64,000 bases of DNA from Hymenobacter norwichensis DSM 15439 (GTDB taxonomy: Bacteria; Bacteroidota; Bacteroidia; Cytophagales; Hymenobacteraceae), in the NCBI RefSeq assembly GCF_000420705.1, contig NZ_ATVL01000008.1, positions 577,718 through 641,717 on the forward strand, in the 5' to 3' direction. The position numbers were made by a program, and so were the translations under genes. Shown here one piece after another: positions 18,908 to 28,162 of this stretch. Numbering within the stretch: position 1 is the stretch's first letter; the number at the start of each line of letters is the position of its first letter. The notes under the pieces were generated by a model, which searched no databases, was not told the DNA's origin, and saw only the letters and a list, made by a program, of their open reading frames with translations.

Positions 18908-20107
18908 ATGAAGCTTCTCCACGTCGTTGCTAGTCTGGACCCTAAAGCGGGGGGCGTATGCCAAGCTGTGCGCACAATGATTGCGGGCTTGACAGCAAAA
19001 GACGTAGTGAGTGAAGTGGTGAGTTTAGATGCACCTGCTGCCGGCTTCCTGGCAGCAAATACTTTTCAGACTCATGCACTCGGCCCAAGCCGGGGGCCGT
19101 GGGCTTACAGCAGACGGCTTCCAGCCTGGCTAGCCGCCAATGTAAGCCGTTTTGACTGTATCATCCTGCATGGTTTGTGGCTGTACCCCAATTATGCCGT
19201 GCTCCGCACATTGCGTCAGCTAACTATGACAGGAAACCTGCAAGCACCCCGCTTGTTTGTAATGCCACATGGTATGCTGGATCCTTACTTCCAGCATGCA
19301 TCTAGTCGGCGATTGAAAGCTTGGCGCAATTGGGCTTACTGGAAGCTGATAGAGAGCCACATAGTGAATAGTGCCGCGGGGGTATTATTCACCTGCGAAA
19401 CCGAACGTTTGCTCGCCTGGCAGCCCTTCAGTCCGTATCACCCGCAACGCGAGTTGGTAGTAGGCCTTGGTGTAGAGGAGCCGACTCCTTACCATCCTGC
19501 CATGCGGCAGGCCTTTACAGCTAAATGCCCTGGCCTAGACAACCGCCCATACTTGCTATTTCTTAGCCGCATTCACGATAAAAAAGGAGTTGACTTATTG
19601 CTACAGGCTTACAGCGAAGTAAGCCGTTCTCTGTCAACTCCAACTCAGCTACCGGCGCTGGTCATTGCCGGCCCGGGATTAGATACCGAATATGGTCAAC
19701 ATATTCAACAATTGGCCGCGCAGTTGCCGCCATCTACAGTTTACTTTCCGGGTATGCTGGAAAGAGAAGCAAAATGGGGCGCTTTCTATGGATGCGAAGC
19801 TTTTATTTTACCAAGTCACCAAGAAAATTTCGGTATTGCGGTTGTGGAATCTCTAGCATGTGGCAAGCCCGTATTGATTTCCAACCAAGTAAACATCTGG
19901 CGCGAAATAGCTGAAGCAAAGAGCGGGCTAGTTGAAGAAGATACTCTCGCAGGAACGAAGCGGTTACTGGAAATATGGTCTGTTTTAACAAAAAATGAAA
20001 AGTTTCATATGGCTGTGCAAGCTCGCCTAACTTATAATTACAATTTTTCCACAAGCATAGCAACAGCCACTTTAATCGAAGCATTTGTCGAAAAACAAAT
20101 TATTTAG
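18908..20107 (+). CDS. Glycosyltransferase family 4
   Basis: This 399-aa GT-B enzyme is recognisable from LLHVVASLDPKAGGVCQAVR at the N-terminus, LFLSRIHDKKGVDLLLQAY in the donor domain and SHQENFGIAVVESLACGKPV carrying the E-x7-E motif. The N-terminal PHGMLDPYF segment is common in Bacteroidota and cyanobacterial EPS GT4 proteins. Its GC content is clearly higher than that of the two genes that follow, so the composition boundary at about 20.1 kb is sharp. Confidence 0.9.
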   Translation: MKLLHVVASLDPKAGGVCQAVRTMIAGLTAKDVVSEVVSLDAPAAGFLAANTFQTHALGPSRGPWAYSRRLPAWLAANVSRFDCIILHGLWLYPNYAVLRTLRQLTMTGNLQAPRLFVMPHGMLDPYFQHASSRRLKAWRNWAYWKLIESHIVNSAAGVLFTCETERLLAWQPFSPYHPQRELVVGLGVEEPTPYHPAMRQAFTAKCPGLDNRPYLLFLSRIHDKKGVDLLLQAYSEVSRSLSTPTQLPALVIAGPGLDTEYGQHIQQLAAQLPPSTVYFPGMLEREAKWGAFYGCEAFILPSHQENFGIAVVESLACGKPVLISNQVNIWREIAEAKSGLVEEDTLAGTKRLLEIWSVLTKNEKFHMAVQARLTYNYNFSTSIATATLIEAFVEKQII

Positions 20108-20192
20108 GCTCTTTGACAAAGTATTTACTATATATACGCATAATATAACTAGATTACATCAAAATCTTCTGTCTAGATAATTAAATAACATC

Positions 20193-21074
20193 ATGCTGAA
20201 TATTGTTTTCAATATAAATTCTTTAGGGTTAGAAGGTCTTGGAGCTACTCTTACTTCTCTTATTAGAAACTGTTCCAATCCACATGAATTAAAGATTTGG
20301 TTCTTATGCTCTGACTTAACAGATAAAGATCAAAATAATATAATAAAATTGTTATCACAAGAAAATTTTTATGGATATACAGAATTTATTTTTTTCAATG
20401 CAAGAAAGGAATTTGGTCATCTCAAGTCTCTTCACGGAGACTGGACGGCATACGGTAGGCTATTGATTGCAGATTACGTGGATAGCGACACAGCACTCTA
20501 CCTAGATGCAGATTTAATTATCATGATAGATGTTTTAACCCTAAAAAAATTCGAACTTCAAGATAATATTTTGGCTGCAGTTTATGGTTCTAATATCTCA
20601 CAATCCTTAGAAAGCACTTTTTTTATTAACGAACTCAATTACTCACCGCAACAGAAATACTTTAATTCAGGTGTTTTACTTTTCAATTTAAAAAAATGGA
20701 GAGAAAATAATATTAATTATGATTGGAAAGCTTTTGCTAGTAAATATCCTGACAGAATGCTTACTGCTGATCAAACAATTTTAAATGCTATTTGCAAAGG
20801 AGAATTTGCCCATCTTCCAGCATACTTTAACAACCCTTGGTATGCCAGACAAGAAGAGCCAATTAACTCAAATGATTCTATTCTTCATTTCGTAGGATCT
20901 CCTAAACCATGGGATATTTTTGGAAATATTATTCATGCAGGGCACAAAGTATGGCTATCTTACACAAGCCAGGAATGGAAGAAAAATTATCATAGGATGA
21001 GTTTTAATAAATTATATAGGTCTTGGAAAATAAAAAATAGTTTGTTGAGAAATATTAAATTAATTAACCGATAA
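20193..21074 (+). CDS. Glycosyltransferase family 8
   Basis: This 293-aa retaining GT-A glycosyltransferase shows the full GT8 signature set: the metal-binding triad in YLDADLIIM (about residues 106-114), the acceptor-loop motif KYFNSGVLLFNLKKW and the C-terminal HFVGSPKPW. GT8 enzymes include LPS galactosyl- and glucosyltransferases. The gene is extremely AT-rich (20341-20400 is about 17% GC by hand count) and forms a block with the next gene. Confidence 0.92.
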   Translation: MLNIVFNINSLGLEGLGATLTSLIRNCSNPHELKIWFLCSDLTDKDQNNIIKLLSQENFYGYTEFIFFNARKEFGHLKSLHGDWTAYGRLLIADYVDSDTALYLDADLIIMIDVLTLKKFELQDNILAAVYGSNISQSLESTFFINELNYSPQQKYFNSGVLLFNLKKWRENNINYDWKAFASKYPDRMLTADQTILNAICKGEFAHLPAYFNNPWYARQEEPINSNDSILHFVGSPKPWDIFGNIIHAGHKVWLSYTSQEWKKNYHRMSFNKLYRSWKIKNSLLRNIKLINR

Positions 21075-21111
21075 AATAATTTGTTTACAAGCAAATAAAA
21101 AATGTTTCAAA

Positions 21112-22050
21112 ATGAATCCTAAAATATCTGTCATAATTCCTGTATATAATCAACAGAGGTATTTAGCTGAAACAATAAGCAGTGTTCTTGAGCAAACGTT
21201 TTACGATTTTGAATTAATCATAATTGACGATGGCTCAAAAGATAATTCAATTAATATAATCAAATATTACTCCGGGAAAGATAACCGAATAATAACTATA
21301 TTTCAAGATAACGCTGGAAAACCAGAATCAATAAATAGAGCTGCCATAGTTGCAAGAGGAGAATATCTCGCGTTTATAGATCATGATGACATAATGCTAC
21401 CTGACAGGCTGGAAAAACAAATAATTTTTCATTCAAACAACCTTGAAGTAGATGCCTCCAGCTGCCACTGTTATTACATTAATGAGAATGGCAAACCAAT
21501 GGGAGTACAAAGATTTCCAGGTAATAAAACAGTAGAAGAATGCAAATCTTCTGTTATCAATAATAAAATTATTATGTGTGCTTTCACGGGTCTAATAGTA
21601 CGCAAACAAAATTTTATTAGTAGCGGAGGTCTTAGATCTAATTTTTGGCCTACTGATGATCTAGAATTCTTTAATAGATTTGTTGAAAAAGGCAATATAT
21701 TAGTCATAAACCAAGAAATATTAATGAAGTACCGAGCTCATAACTCCTCGACTACTATCGCAAGCGCTTGGCATGTTTATGTCGAAAAGACTGATTATAC
21801 TAAAGATTGCATATTACTCCGCAGAGCAGGTAAGCAAGAAATATCTTATGAAGAGTTCATAGAGAGAAACAAAAAAAAGACGTATTTAAAAAAAATTAAT
21901 AGAAGAAGAATTTTTTATGCCATGATATTACAAAAAGAAGCCGGATTCGCCATTTACTCTAAAGAATATACTGCATTTTTATGGAAAATAACAGCAGCTA
22001 CTATTCTATATCCATCGTTTATCATAGCTACCATTCGCAAGCGCTTATAA
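21112..22050 (+). CDS. Family 2 glycosyltransferase
   Basis: This 312-aa GT-A enzyme has a textbook GT2 start (SVIIPVYNQQRYLAETI), the nucleotide-binding LIIIDDGSKDNS and the metal-binding AFIDHDDIMLPDRL. It is AT-rich like the preceding GT8 gene, which suggests that the two arrived as one block. The sugar transferred is not predictable. Confidence 0.92.
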   Translation: MNPKISVIIPVYNQQRYLAETISSVLEQTFYDFELIIIDDGSKDNSINIIKYYSGKDNRIITIFQDNAGKPESINRAAIVARGEYLAFIDHDDIMLPDRLEKQIIFHSNNLEVDASSCHCYYINENGKPMGVQRFPGNKTVEECKSSVINNKIIMCAFTGLIVRKQNFISSGGLRSNFWPTDDLEFFNRFVEKGNILVINQEILMKYRAHNSSTTIASAWHVYVEKTDYTKDCILLRRAGKQEISYEEFIERNKKKTYLKKINRRRIFYAMILQKEAGFAIYSKEYTAFLWKITAATILYPSFIIATIRKRL

Positions 22051-22071
22051 CAATACTTTAATCAGTATAAA

Positions 22072-22623
22072 ATGAGTGTAAACACCAATACGCACACAGG
22101 TCCATCATTTTCTCTGGGTAACCGATTAGGAAGAGTTGCGTGGCAGCTATGCTCCTTTTTGCTTTTCCAGTATTCACCCAGGCCCTTCCATAAATGGCGG
22201 GCTTTTTTGTTGCAATGCTTTGGTGCCAAAGTGGGTCACGGTGTACACGTATATCCAGGGGTGAAAATCTGGGCGCCCTGGAATTTAGAGCTTGCGGACG
22301 AATGTGGTATTGCCAGTGGTGCTATTCTATACTCGCAAGGAAAAATAACTATTGGCCGGCGTGCCGTTATATCCCAAGGTGCGCATTTAGTAACTGGCAC
22401 TCACGACTATTCACACGCCGGCTTTCCTCTTATCACCAAGCCAATTTATATTGGCGAACAGTCATGGGTTGCAGCCGAAGCCTTTATTCATCCAGGCGTT
22501 ACTATTCATGATGGGTGCGTAGTGGGGGCCCGTTCAGTGGTAACCAAAGATATGCCCAGCTGGATGGTGTGTGCTGGGTTTCCCTGTAAGCCTATTAAAC
22601 CAAGAGAATTCCTTAATTCGTAA
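22072..22623 (+). CDS. WcaF-like colanic-acid-type acetyltransferase
   Basis: This 183-aa hexapeptide acyltransferase resembles WcaF. Its N-terminal part ends in AFLLQCFGAKVGHGVHVYPG, and the helix repeats continue with ITIGRRAVISQGAHLVTGTHDY; the catalytic His is probably in GTHDY. It ends with VVGARSVVTKDMPSWMVCAGFP. It is followed by a WaaE-like GT2 and a WcaI-like GT4, an order that I recall from other Bacteroidota EPS loci. Composition returns to moderate GC here. Confidence 0.87.
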   Translation: MSVNTNTHTGPSFSLGNRLGRVAWQLCSFLLFQYSPRPFHKWRAFLLQCFGAKVGHGVHVYPGVKIWAPWNLELADECGIASGAILYSQGKITIGRRAVISQGAHLVTGTHDYSHAGFPLITKPIYIGEQSWVAAEAFIHPGVTIHDGCVVGARSVVTKDMPSWMVCAGFPCKPIKPREFLNS

Positions 22624-22666
22624 TTTCCTATCAAGAATAAATTTTCTTTTTCATCCGAATTACTAA

Positions 22667-23500
22667 ATGAATGTTCCTCTTGATTTGACTATTGCAATTC
22701 CAGTCCGCAATGAAGCTTCTAATTTGCCGGGTTGTTTAGCAGCCATTGGTTCTGACTTAGCTAGCAACATTGTTATTATCGATTCAGGTAGCACTGATAC
22801 TACGATATCCATTGCACAACAAGCCGGTATTGATGTCATAAATTTCAATTGGAATGGACAATTTCCTAAAAAGCGCAATTGGTTTTTACGCAACTATAAG
22901 CCAGCCACTAAGTGGGTACTATTTTTAGATGCTGATGAATATTTGACTGATAATTTCAAGCAAGAATTACGTACAGCCTTGCGGGAAGAATCTTCACAGA
23001 ATGTGGGCTATTGGCTCAGTTACTCAGTATACTTTCTAGGCAGACAACTTAGAGGAGGTTACCCTCTACGAAAACTTGCTCTTTTCCGGGTAGGTGCTGG
23101 CGAATATGAGCGTATTGATGAAAATCAATGGAGCCAACTGGATATGGAAGTGCATGAGCACCCTATTTTAAATGGCGAGATTGGCGTTTTACATAGTAAG
23201 ATTGATCATCAAGACTTTCGCGGCGTTTCGCATTACGTACTCAAGCACAACGAATATGCAACGTGGGAAGCAGCTCGGTTTCTGAAAACCAGCACTACTA
23301 ACGCTAATTGGACTTGGAAACAGCGCCTTAAATATCGTCTAATGCAGAGTATCTGGATTGGACCAGCTTATTTTTTGGGAAGTTTTTTGCTGTTGGGGGG
23401 ATTTCGTGACGGTTCCAGAGGATTAGCATTTGCAATACTAAAGATGTCTTACTTTACGCAGATATATTGCAAAATCAGGGAAAGCGGCGACAGCAATTAG
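22667..23500 (+). CDS. Family 2 glycosyltransferase (WaaE/KdtX-like)
   Basis: This 277-aa GT2 enzyme has TIAIPVRNEASNLPGCLAAI at the N-terminus and IVIIDSGSTDTT. The FLDADEYLTDNF metal-binding segment and the downstream H-x-D segment (KIDHQDFRGVSHYVLKHNEY) are typical of the WaaE/KdtX branch, which adds beta-linked glucose or similar sugars to LPS cores and EPS. It lies between WcaF-like and WcaI-like genes, 3 bases before the latter, consistent with co-translation. Confidence 0.87.
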   Translation: MNVPLDLTIAIPVRNEASNLPGCLAAIGSDLASNIVIIDSGSTDTTISIAQQAGIDVINFNWNGQFPKKRNWFLRNYKPATKWVLFLDADEYLTDNFKQELRTALREESSQNVGYWLSYSVYFLGRQLRGGYPLRKLALFRVGAGEYERIDENQWSQLDMEVHEHPILNGEIGVLHSKIDHQDFRGVSHYVLKHNEYATWEAARFLKTSTTNANWTWKQRLKYRLMQSIWIGPAYFLGSFLLLGGFRDGSRGLAFAILKMSYFTQIYCKIRESGDSN

Positions 23501-23503
23501 TAT

Positions 23504-24748
23504 ATGAATAATAAATTTCTACTTATAAGCTACAATTTTCATCCGGAATTAACGGGCATTGGTAAATACAACGGTGAAATGATTCGGTGGCTTGCTGAAG
23601 CTGGCTATGATTGCACTGTTATTACCGCATATCCTTATTACCCTTATTGGAAAGTACAAGAACCTTACTTCAGCAAAAGACTTGGTTATTCAACTGAGGT
23701 TGAGCAATTTCAATCTGGTGGCAACATGACTATTCATCGATGCCCTATGTATGTGCCAGCAAAACCTTCAGGTCTGAAACGCATTCTTCTCGATTTTACA
23801 TTTTTATTTTCGGCCTTTTTCAAACTAGTTCAGTTATCAACAGTTAGGCGTTTTAATACAGTTTTTGTAGTTGCGCCTTCTTTTCATTTCGGCTTATTAG
23901 GCATTATATGCAAAAAACTTCAAGCAGCTAAATTTATCTATCATATCCAAGATATGCAGATAGAAGCTGCTAGAGATTTAGGATTGATAAAATCTAAAGC
24001 GGTAATAGATATCTTATTCTCAGTAGAGAAATATATTTTCTCTCAAGCCGATATAATTAGCAGCATATCAAGTGGGATGCTACGCCGGATAGAGCAGAAA
24101 GCAAAACGGCCAATTCTACTACTACCAAACTGGACTGACACTACCTTATTTCATCCTATTGAGCATAAAGCACATTTGCGGAGCGAATTTGGGTTTCAAG
24201 AACATGAAAGCATCGTTCTATACTCGGGAGCCATTGGGGAAAAGCAAGGACTGGAATATATTATTCAGGCGGCGCAAGATTTCAGACAGCAGCCCGAGGT
24301 AAAATTTGTTATTTGTGGTTCAGGACCCTATAAGGACACCTTGCAAGCCATGGCGAAGGGTATGAGCTTGCAGAACATTGTATTCTTGCCGTTACAGCCA
24401 TTCAACAAATTCAACCAGTTTCTCAATGTTGCGGATGTTCATTTGGTGATACAAAAAGCCAATGCCAGTGACTTGGTGATGCCTTCAAAGGTGACAACCA
24501 TCTTAGCTGTTGGGGGTCTAGCAGTTATCACGGCCAACGCGGGTTCAAGCTTGCACACGTTGGTGAAGGAGCACGACATGGCGATACTGGTACCCGCTGA
24601 GGATCAGCAAGCGTTGAATGCTGGCATTCGGCAGGCTCTTAGCATACGCAACAGCAGCATAGCTAGTAACGCCCGCACGTACGCAGAGCAAAACCTGGCT
24701 ATTGATAAGGTTATGGAGTCGTTTGTAAGCACGATACAAGAGAATTAG
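23504..24748 (+). CDS. WcaI-like glycosyltransferase (GT4)
   Basis: This 414-aa protein matches the WcaI type of GT4: an N-terminal SYNFHPELTGIGKYNGEM segment, AYPYYPYWKV, and the donor domain with VLYSGAIGEKQGLEYI and LVMPSKVTTILAVGGLAV. WcaI acts in colanic acid assembly in enterobacteria; here only participation in EPS assembly can be inferred. It is the last gene of the locus, followed by a small terminator-like hairpin. Confidence 0.88.
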   Translation: MNNKFLLISYNFHPELTGIGKYNGEMIRWLAEAGYDCTVITAYPYYPYWKVQEPYFSKRLGYSTEVEQFQSGGNMTIHRCPMYVPAKPSGLKRILLDFTFLFSAFFKLVQLSTVRRFNTVFVVAPSFHFGLLGIICKKLQAAKFIYHIQDMQIEAARDLGLIKSKAVIDILFSVEKYIFSQADIISSISSGMLRRIEQKAKRPILLLPNWTDTTLFHPIEHKAHLRSEFGFQEHESIVLYSGAIGEKQGLEYIIQAAQDFRQQPEVKFVICGSGPYKDTLQAMAKGMSLQNIVFLPLQPFNKFNQFLNVADVHLVIQKANASDLVMPSKVTTILAVGGLAVITANAGSSLHTLVKEHDMAILVPAEDQQALNAGIRQALSIRNSSIASNARTYAEQNLAIDKVMESFVSTIQEN

Positions 24749-25085
24749 TAGCGCATAAATGCGCTTTGCCTTTTGTTGGCATTAATGCTATATGCGGGCA
24801 AATTATCTACCGATAATCATTTGAAGCGCTGATGGAAGTGTAAGAAGGGGGCAGCTTTCGGTTTTGATTATGAGGATGGTTACAGAATGCGTGCTACGAA
24901 ACCACAGCACTTACGCGCCAGAAGCTAACCCCAGCAAATTGGGTGCGAGTTGGCCATCTTCATGCTTTTTACATAAGCGCTTTCCGACCTTAGTTGCGTA
25001 CTTAGCCCAATGCCGCTAGTCAACTGGTTACGGACTTCAGCCGTAAAACCGAGCTTCTTTTCCACTTTTACCTGATCTGCTTTAC
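24749..25085. other. Intergenic region between EPS locus and SpoIIAA-like gene
   Basis: This 337-base gap holds the small hairpin at 24750-24774 and a second hairpin (25028-25033 with 25041-25046, 7-nt loop) 40 bases before the next start. I see no tRNA, no open frame worth calling and no clear promoter box. Confidence 0.5.
24750..24774 (+). terminator. Candidate terminator at the end of the EPS locus
   Basis: Directly after the last EPS stop, a 6-bp stem (24750-24755 with 24760-24765) with a TAAA loop is followed by the T-rich TTGCCTTTT. The stem is short. Confidence 0.45.
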
Positions 25086-25481
25086 ATGTTTGACACCACT
25101 AATTATCCGGAGCAGAATCTGCTGGCCCTCACTATTTCGGGTGCTCTTACCAAAGAACACTATGATACCATCGTCCCACTACTGGATGAGAAAATAGCCC
25201 GCTGGGGCAAAATCAACCTTTATTTGGATGTGCGTAGCTTCGATTACATTACGGCCACAGCCCTTTGGGAAGACATAAAACTAGATGTGCGGCACTGGCG
25301 CGATTTCAATCGGGTGGCCGTTACCAGTGACGATTCTAATCTGCTGAAAGCTGCTGCTGCACTGGCTACGCTAGTAAGCCCAGCCGAAGTCCGGCATTTT
25401 CCACTAGAGCAAAAAGAGCACGCCCTTCATTGGGCGGCAACTGGCACAACCGAAACGTCACCTTCAGCGGTCAGCTTATAA
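25086..25481 (+). CDS. SpoIIAA-like (STAS-fold) protein
   Basis: This 131-aa soluble protein has the SpoIIAA-like fold: an opening LLALTISGALTKEHYDTIVP, a central INLYLDVRSFDYITATALWED and the helix-strand run RVAVTSDDSN. Members of this small family are uncharacterised or linked loosely to signalling and lipid binding. It stands alone between the EPS locus and pbpC and ends just before a strong terminator, so it is probably monocistronic. Function is not assigned. Confidence 0.75.
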   Translation: MFDTTNYPEQNLLALTISGALTKEHYDTIVPLLDEKIARWGKINLYLDVRSFDYITATALWEDIKLDVRHWRDFNRVAVTSDDSNLLKAAAALATLVSPAEVRHFPLEQKEHALHWAATGTTETSPSAVSL

Positions 25482-25493
25482 GCGGCACCTACA

Positions 25494-25545
25494 ATGCATC
25501 AACAAAAAAGCCTGCTCGTACGAGTAGGCTTTTTTGTTGATGCAT
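25494..25545. terminator. Strong bidirectional terminator
   Basis: A 20-bp perfect stem with A6/T6 tracts (25494-25513 with 25526-25545), extended inward by a G-T pair and further pairs, ends transcription from the SpoIIAA-like gene. It isolates pbpC, whose start is only 47 bases downstream. Confidence 0.85.
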
Positions 25546-25580
25546 AGCCTGCTAGGAGTAGCTATAATTCCACTGGTCAG

Positions 25581-25588
25581 TATCTTTG
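25581..25588 (+). promoter_or_regulatory. Candidate -7 box of pbpC
   Basis: TATCTTTG matches the Bacteroidota -7 consensus TAnnTTTG exactly. It lies between the terminator and the pbpC ATG, with the box ending 3 bases before the start codon, so transcription would begin at or next to the ATG. No clear -33 element is seen. Confidence 0.45.
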
Positions 25589-25591
25589 ATT

Positions 25592-27898
25592 ATGCATCGG
25601 CGGACGGGCTTGCGGCTTTTCGGGGGGGCACTCGCAGGGGTGTTGCTGCTGCTATTAGGGCTGGACTGGCTGTTTCCGCTGCCGTCCGCGCCGCAGTACT
25701 CGCCGCTTGTGCTGGCCGCTGATGGGTCAGTGCTGCATGCTTATCTCAATCCCACCCAAAAGTGGCGGATGAAAACCGAGCTGCGCGAAATCACGCCGGT
25801 ATTGCGCAAGGCCATCATCGAGAAGGAAGACCGGTGGTTTTACTGGCATTTCGGGGTGAACCCACTGGCTTTGGTACAGGCAGCCGGGCGCAACTTGTTT
25901 GGCACGGGCCGCACTACCGGGGCCAGCACCATTACCATGCAGGTAGCCCGGCTGCTGGAACCCAAAGAGCGCACCTTCGGCAACAAGCTGCTGGAAATGG
26001 CTCGCGCCACGCAACTGGAAATCCATTATAGCAAGCCGGAAATCCTGCAACTATACCTAAATCTGGTGCCCTATGGCGGCAATGTGGAAGGCGTGAAGTC
26101 GGCGGCACTCCTCTACTTCCAGCAGCCCCCTGACTATCTCTCGCTGGCCCAAACCGTGACGCTGGCCATCATCCCGAACCGGCCGCGCGGCTTGGTCCTG
26201 GGCAAGAACAACGCGGCGGTGCTGCAAGAGCGAAACCGCTGGCTGCGGCGGTTCCAAGAAGCGGGCTTGTTTACCGCCCAGGACGTGGCCGATGCGCTAT
26301 TGGAACCCTTGGAGGTGCAGCGCCACGCCGCGCCCACGCTGGCTCCGCACCTTTCGCGGCGGCTGGTACAGCAGTTTCCGGGCAGGGCCATCATTCAGAG
26401 CAGCCTCAGCCGCAACAAGCAAAGCAAAGCCGAAGACCTGACCCGCAACTACGTGCGCCGTTTGCACGAACTGGGCATTACGCAGGCGGCTGTACTGGTC
26501 GTGAACAACCGCACCCGGCAGGTGGAGGCCTACGTAGGCTCGGCTGATTTCCAAGACTTTGGTAGCCAAGGCCAGAACGACGGCGTAACGGCGGTCCGCT
26601 CGCCGGGTAGCACGCTTAAGCCTTTTCTGTATGCGCTGGCTATGGACCGGGGCCTCGTCACGCCGAAGCTGGTACTACCCGACGTGCCCACCAACTTCCA
26701 GGGCTACCGTCCCGAGAACTTCGATAAGCATTGCAATGGCGAAGTGACTTTGGAACGGGCGCTGGCCTACTCGCTCAACATTCCGGCCGTGCGGGTGCTC
26801 AACGAAGTGGGTGTGGCCAATTTCACCGACAAACTCCGCCAGGCAGGTTTCCAGAGCGTCAGTCGTAACCGGGCACGATTGGGTTTGAGCAGCATTTTGG
26901 GCGGTTGCGGGGCCAATCTGGAGGAGCTAACCAACCTCTATGTCACGCTGGCTAACAATGGGCAGTACAGCAAGCTACAACTCACGAAGGCCACGCACCC
27001 GACTGCCGGCACTGCCCTGTTCTCCCCCGCCGCTGCCTTCCTCACCACCGACATCCTGGCCCAACTCACCCGACCTGACTTGCCCTTGGGGGCAGCTAGC
27101 AGCATGCGGCTACCGAAAATTGCCTGGAAAACCGGCACTAGCTACGGCCGGCGTGATGCTTGGAGCATTGGCTACAACAAGCAGTACACAGTGGGCGTGT
27201 GGATTGGCAACTTCAGCGGCCACGGCAGTCCTTCCCTCACCGGCGCCGACGTAGCCACGCCGCTGTTGTTCAACATCTTCAACGACCTAGCTTATAACTC
27301 CCCCAATGACTGGTTTGCACCGCCGGCCGCACTGGACTTCCGGCTGGTGTGCGCCGAAACCGGCTTGGTGCCTAGTGAAACCTGCCCCAACCAGATAATC
27401 GATTATTTCCTGCCGGGCGTGAGCGAGGGGCGGCGCTGCCAACACCAGCGCGAGGTGCTGCTCTCCGAGGATGGCAGCTTTGTGTACTGCCGGGCCTGTG
27501 CGCCGGCGGCGGGTTTTCGGCGGGCGTTGTACCCGAATCTGCTGCCCGAAGTGGCGGCGTATAAAGAGGCGCAGGGCATTCCGTACCGCCGGCTGCCACC
27601 CCACAACTCGCGGTGCCAACTGGTACGTGGCGGTTCGGAGTCGGCGCCTACCATCACCTCCCCCACTGCTAACACCGAGTACGTGCTCAACCGCCACGAG
27701 CAGCAACAGTTGCTACTCAGTTGCACTACCGACAACGAAGTGCGGCAGGTATACTGGTACGTCAATGATAAGTTTCTACGGGCGGCGGCGGCTACCGAGC
27801 GGGTATTTTTTAAGCCGCCGCCTGGCCCGCTCAAAATCTCCTGCGCCGACGACCATGGCCGCAACACCGATGTATTGGTGACAGTAGCTGAGATGTAA
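25592..27898 (+). CDS. pbpC: Penicillin-binding protein 1C
   Basis: This 768-aa bifunctional peptidoglycan synthase has one N-terminal membrane anchor (about residues 7-27). A GT51 glycosyltransferase domain follows, with the catalytic-Glu motif EKEDRWFYWHFG (Glu79) and GASTITMQVARLL. The transpeptidase domain has SxxK at Ser340-Lys343, SLN at 394-396 and KTG at 513-515. A Cys-containing C-terminal BiPBP_C domain completes the PBP1C architecture. I start it at ATG 25592 rather than an in-frame TTG six bases earlier. In many bacteria pbpC directly follows the alpha-2-macroglobulin gene, with a proposed role in repairing envelope damage; here the two are about 21 kb apart on the same strand. 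A strong terminator just upstream implies an independent promoter. Confidence 0.94.
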   Translation: MHRRTGLRLFGGALAGVLLLLLGLDWLFPLPSAPQYSPLVLAADGSVLHAYLNPTQKWRMKTELREITPVLRKAIIEKEDRWFYWHFGVNPLALVQAAGRNLFGTGRTTGASTITMQVARLLEPKERTFGNKLLEMARATQLEIHYSKPEILQLYLNLVPYGGNVEGVKSAALLYFQQPPDYLSLAQTVTLAIIPNRPRGLVLGKNNAAVLQERNRWLRRFQEAGLFTAQDVADALLEPLEVQRHAAPTLAPHLSRRLVQQFPGRAIIQSSLSRNKQSKAEDLTRNYVRRLHELGITQAAVLVVNNRTRQVEAYVGSADFQDFGSQGQNDGVTAVRSPGSTLKPFLYALAMDRGLVTPKLVLPDVPTNFQGYRPENFDKHCNGEVTLERALAYSLNIPAVRVLNEVGVANFTDKLRQAGFQSVSRNRARLGLSSILGGCGANLEELTNLYVTLANNGQYSKLQLTKATHPTAGTALFSPAAAFLTTDILAQLTRPDLPLGAASSMRLPKIAWKTGTSYGRRDAWSIGYNKQYTVGVWIGNFSGHGSPSLTGADVATPLLFNIFNDLAYNSPNDWFAPPAALDFRLVCAETGLVPSETCPNQIIDYFLPGVSEGRRCQHQREVLLSEDGSFVYCRACAPAAGFRRALYPNLLPEVAAYKEAQGIPYRRLPPHNSRCQLVRGGSESAPTITSPTANTEYVLNRHEQQQLLLSCTTDNEVRQVYWYVNDKFLRAAAATERVFFKPPPGPLKISCADDHGRNTDVLVTVAEM

Positions 27899-28162
27899 AT
27901 AGCGGACTCTTCGCCAGCTATTTGCAGCGGCACTATAACCTTTTGCAGTAATCTGTGTTTACCCACCTTGTATTCCGGTCGCCGGTATTTTATGGTGCTT
28001 CACCCTCTGTTTCTAACAGAGAGCAATCCTAGAAATACTAGCTTTTGTGCAGCCCTGCCGAGTGGGTAGTGTCTGTGCCGGGAAAGCCGCTCTGCCTGCC
28101 TATTGGGTCACCCAGCCCTAAACTGCCCAGTTACGTATCATAGTAACTGTATTATATTCTGT

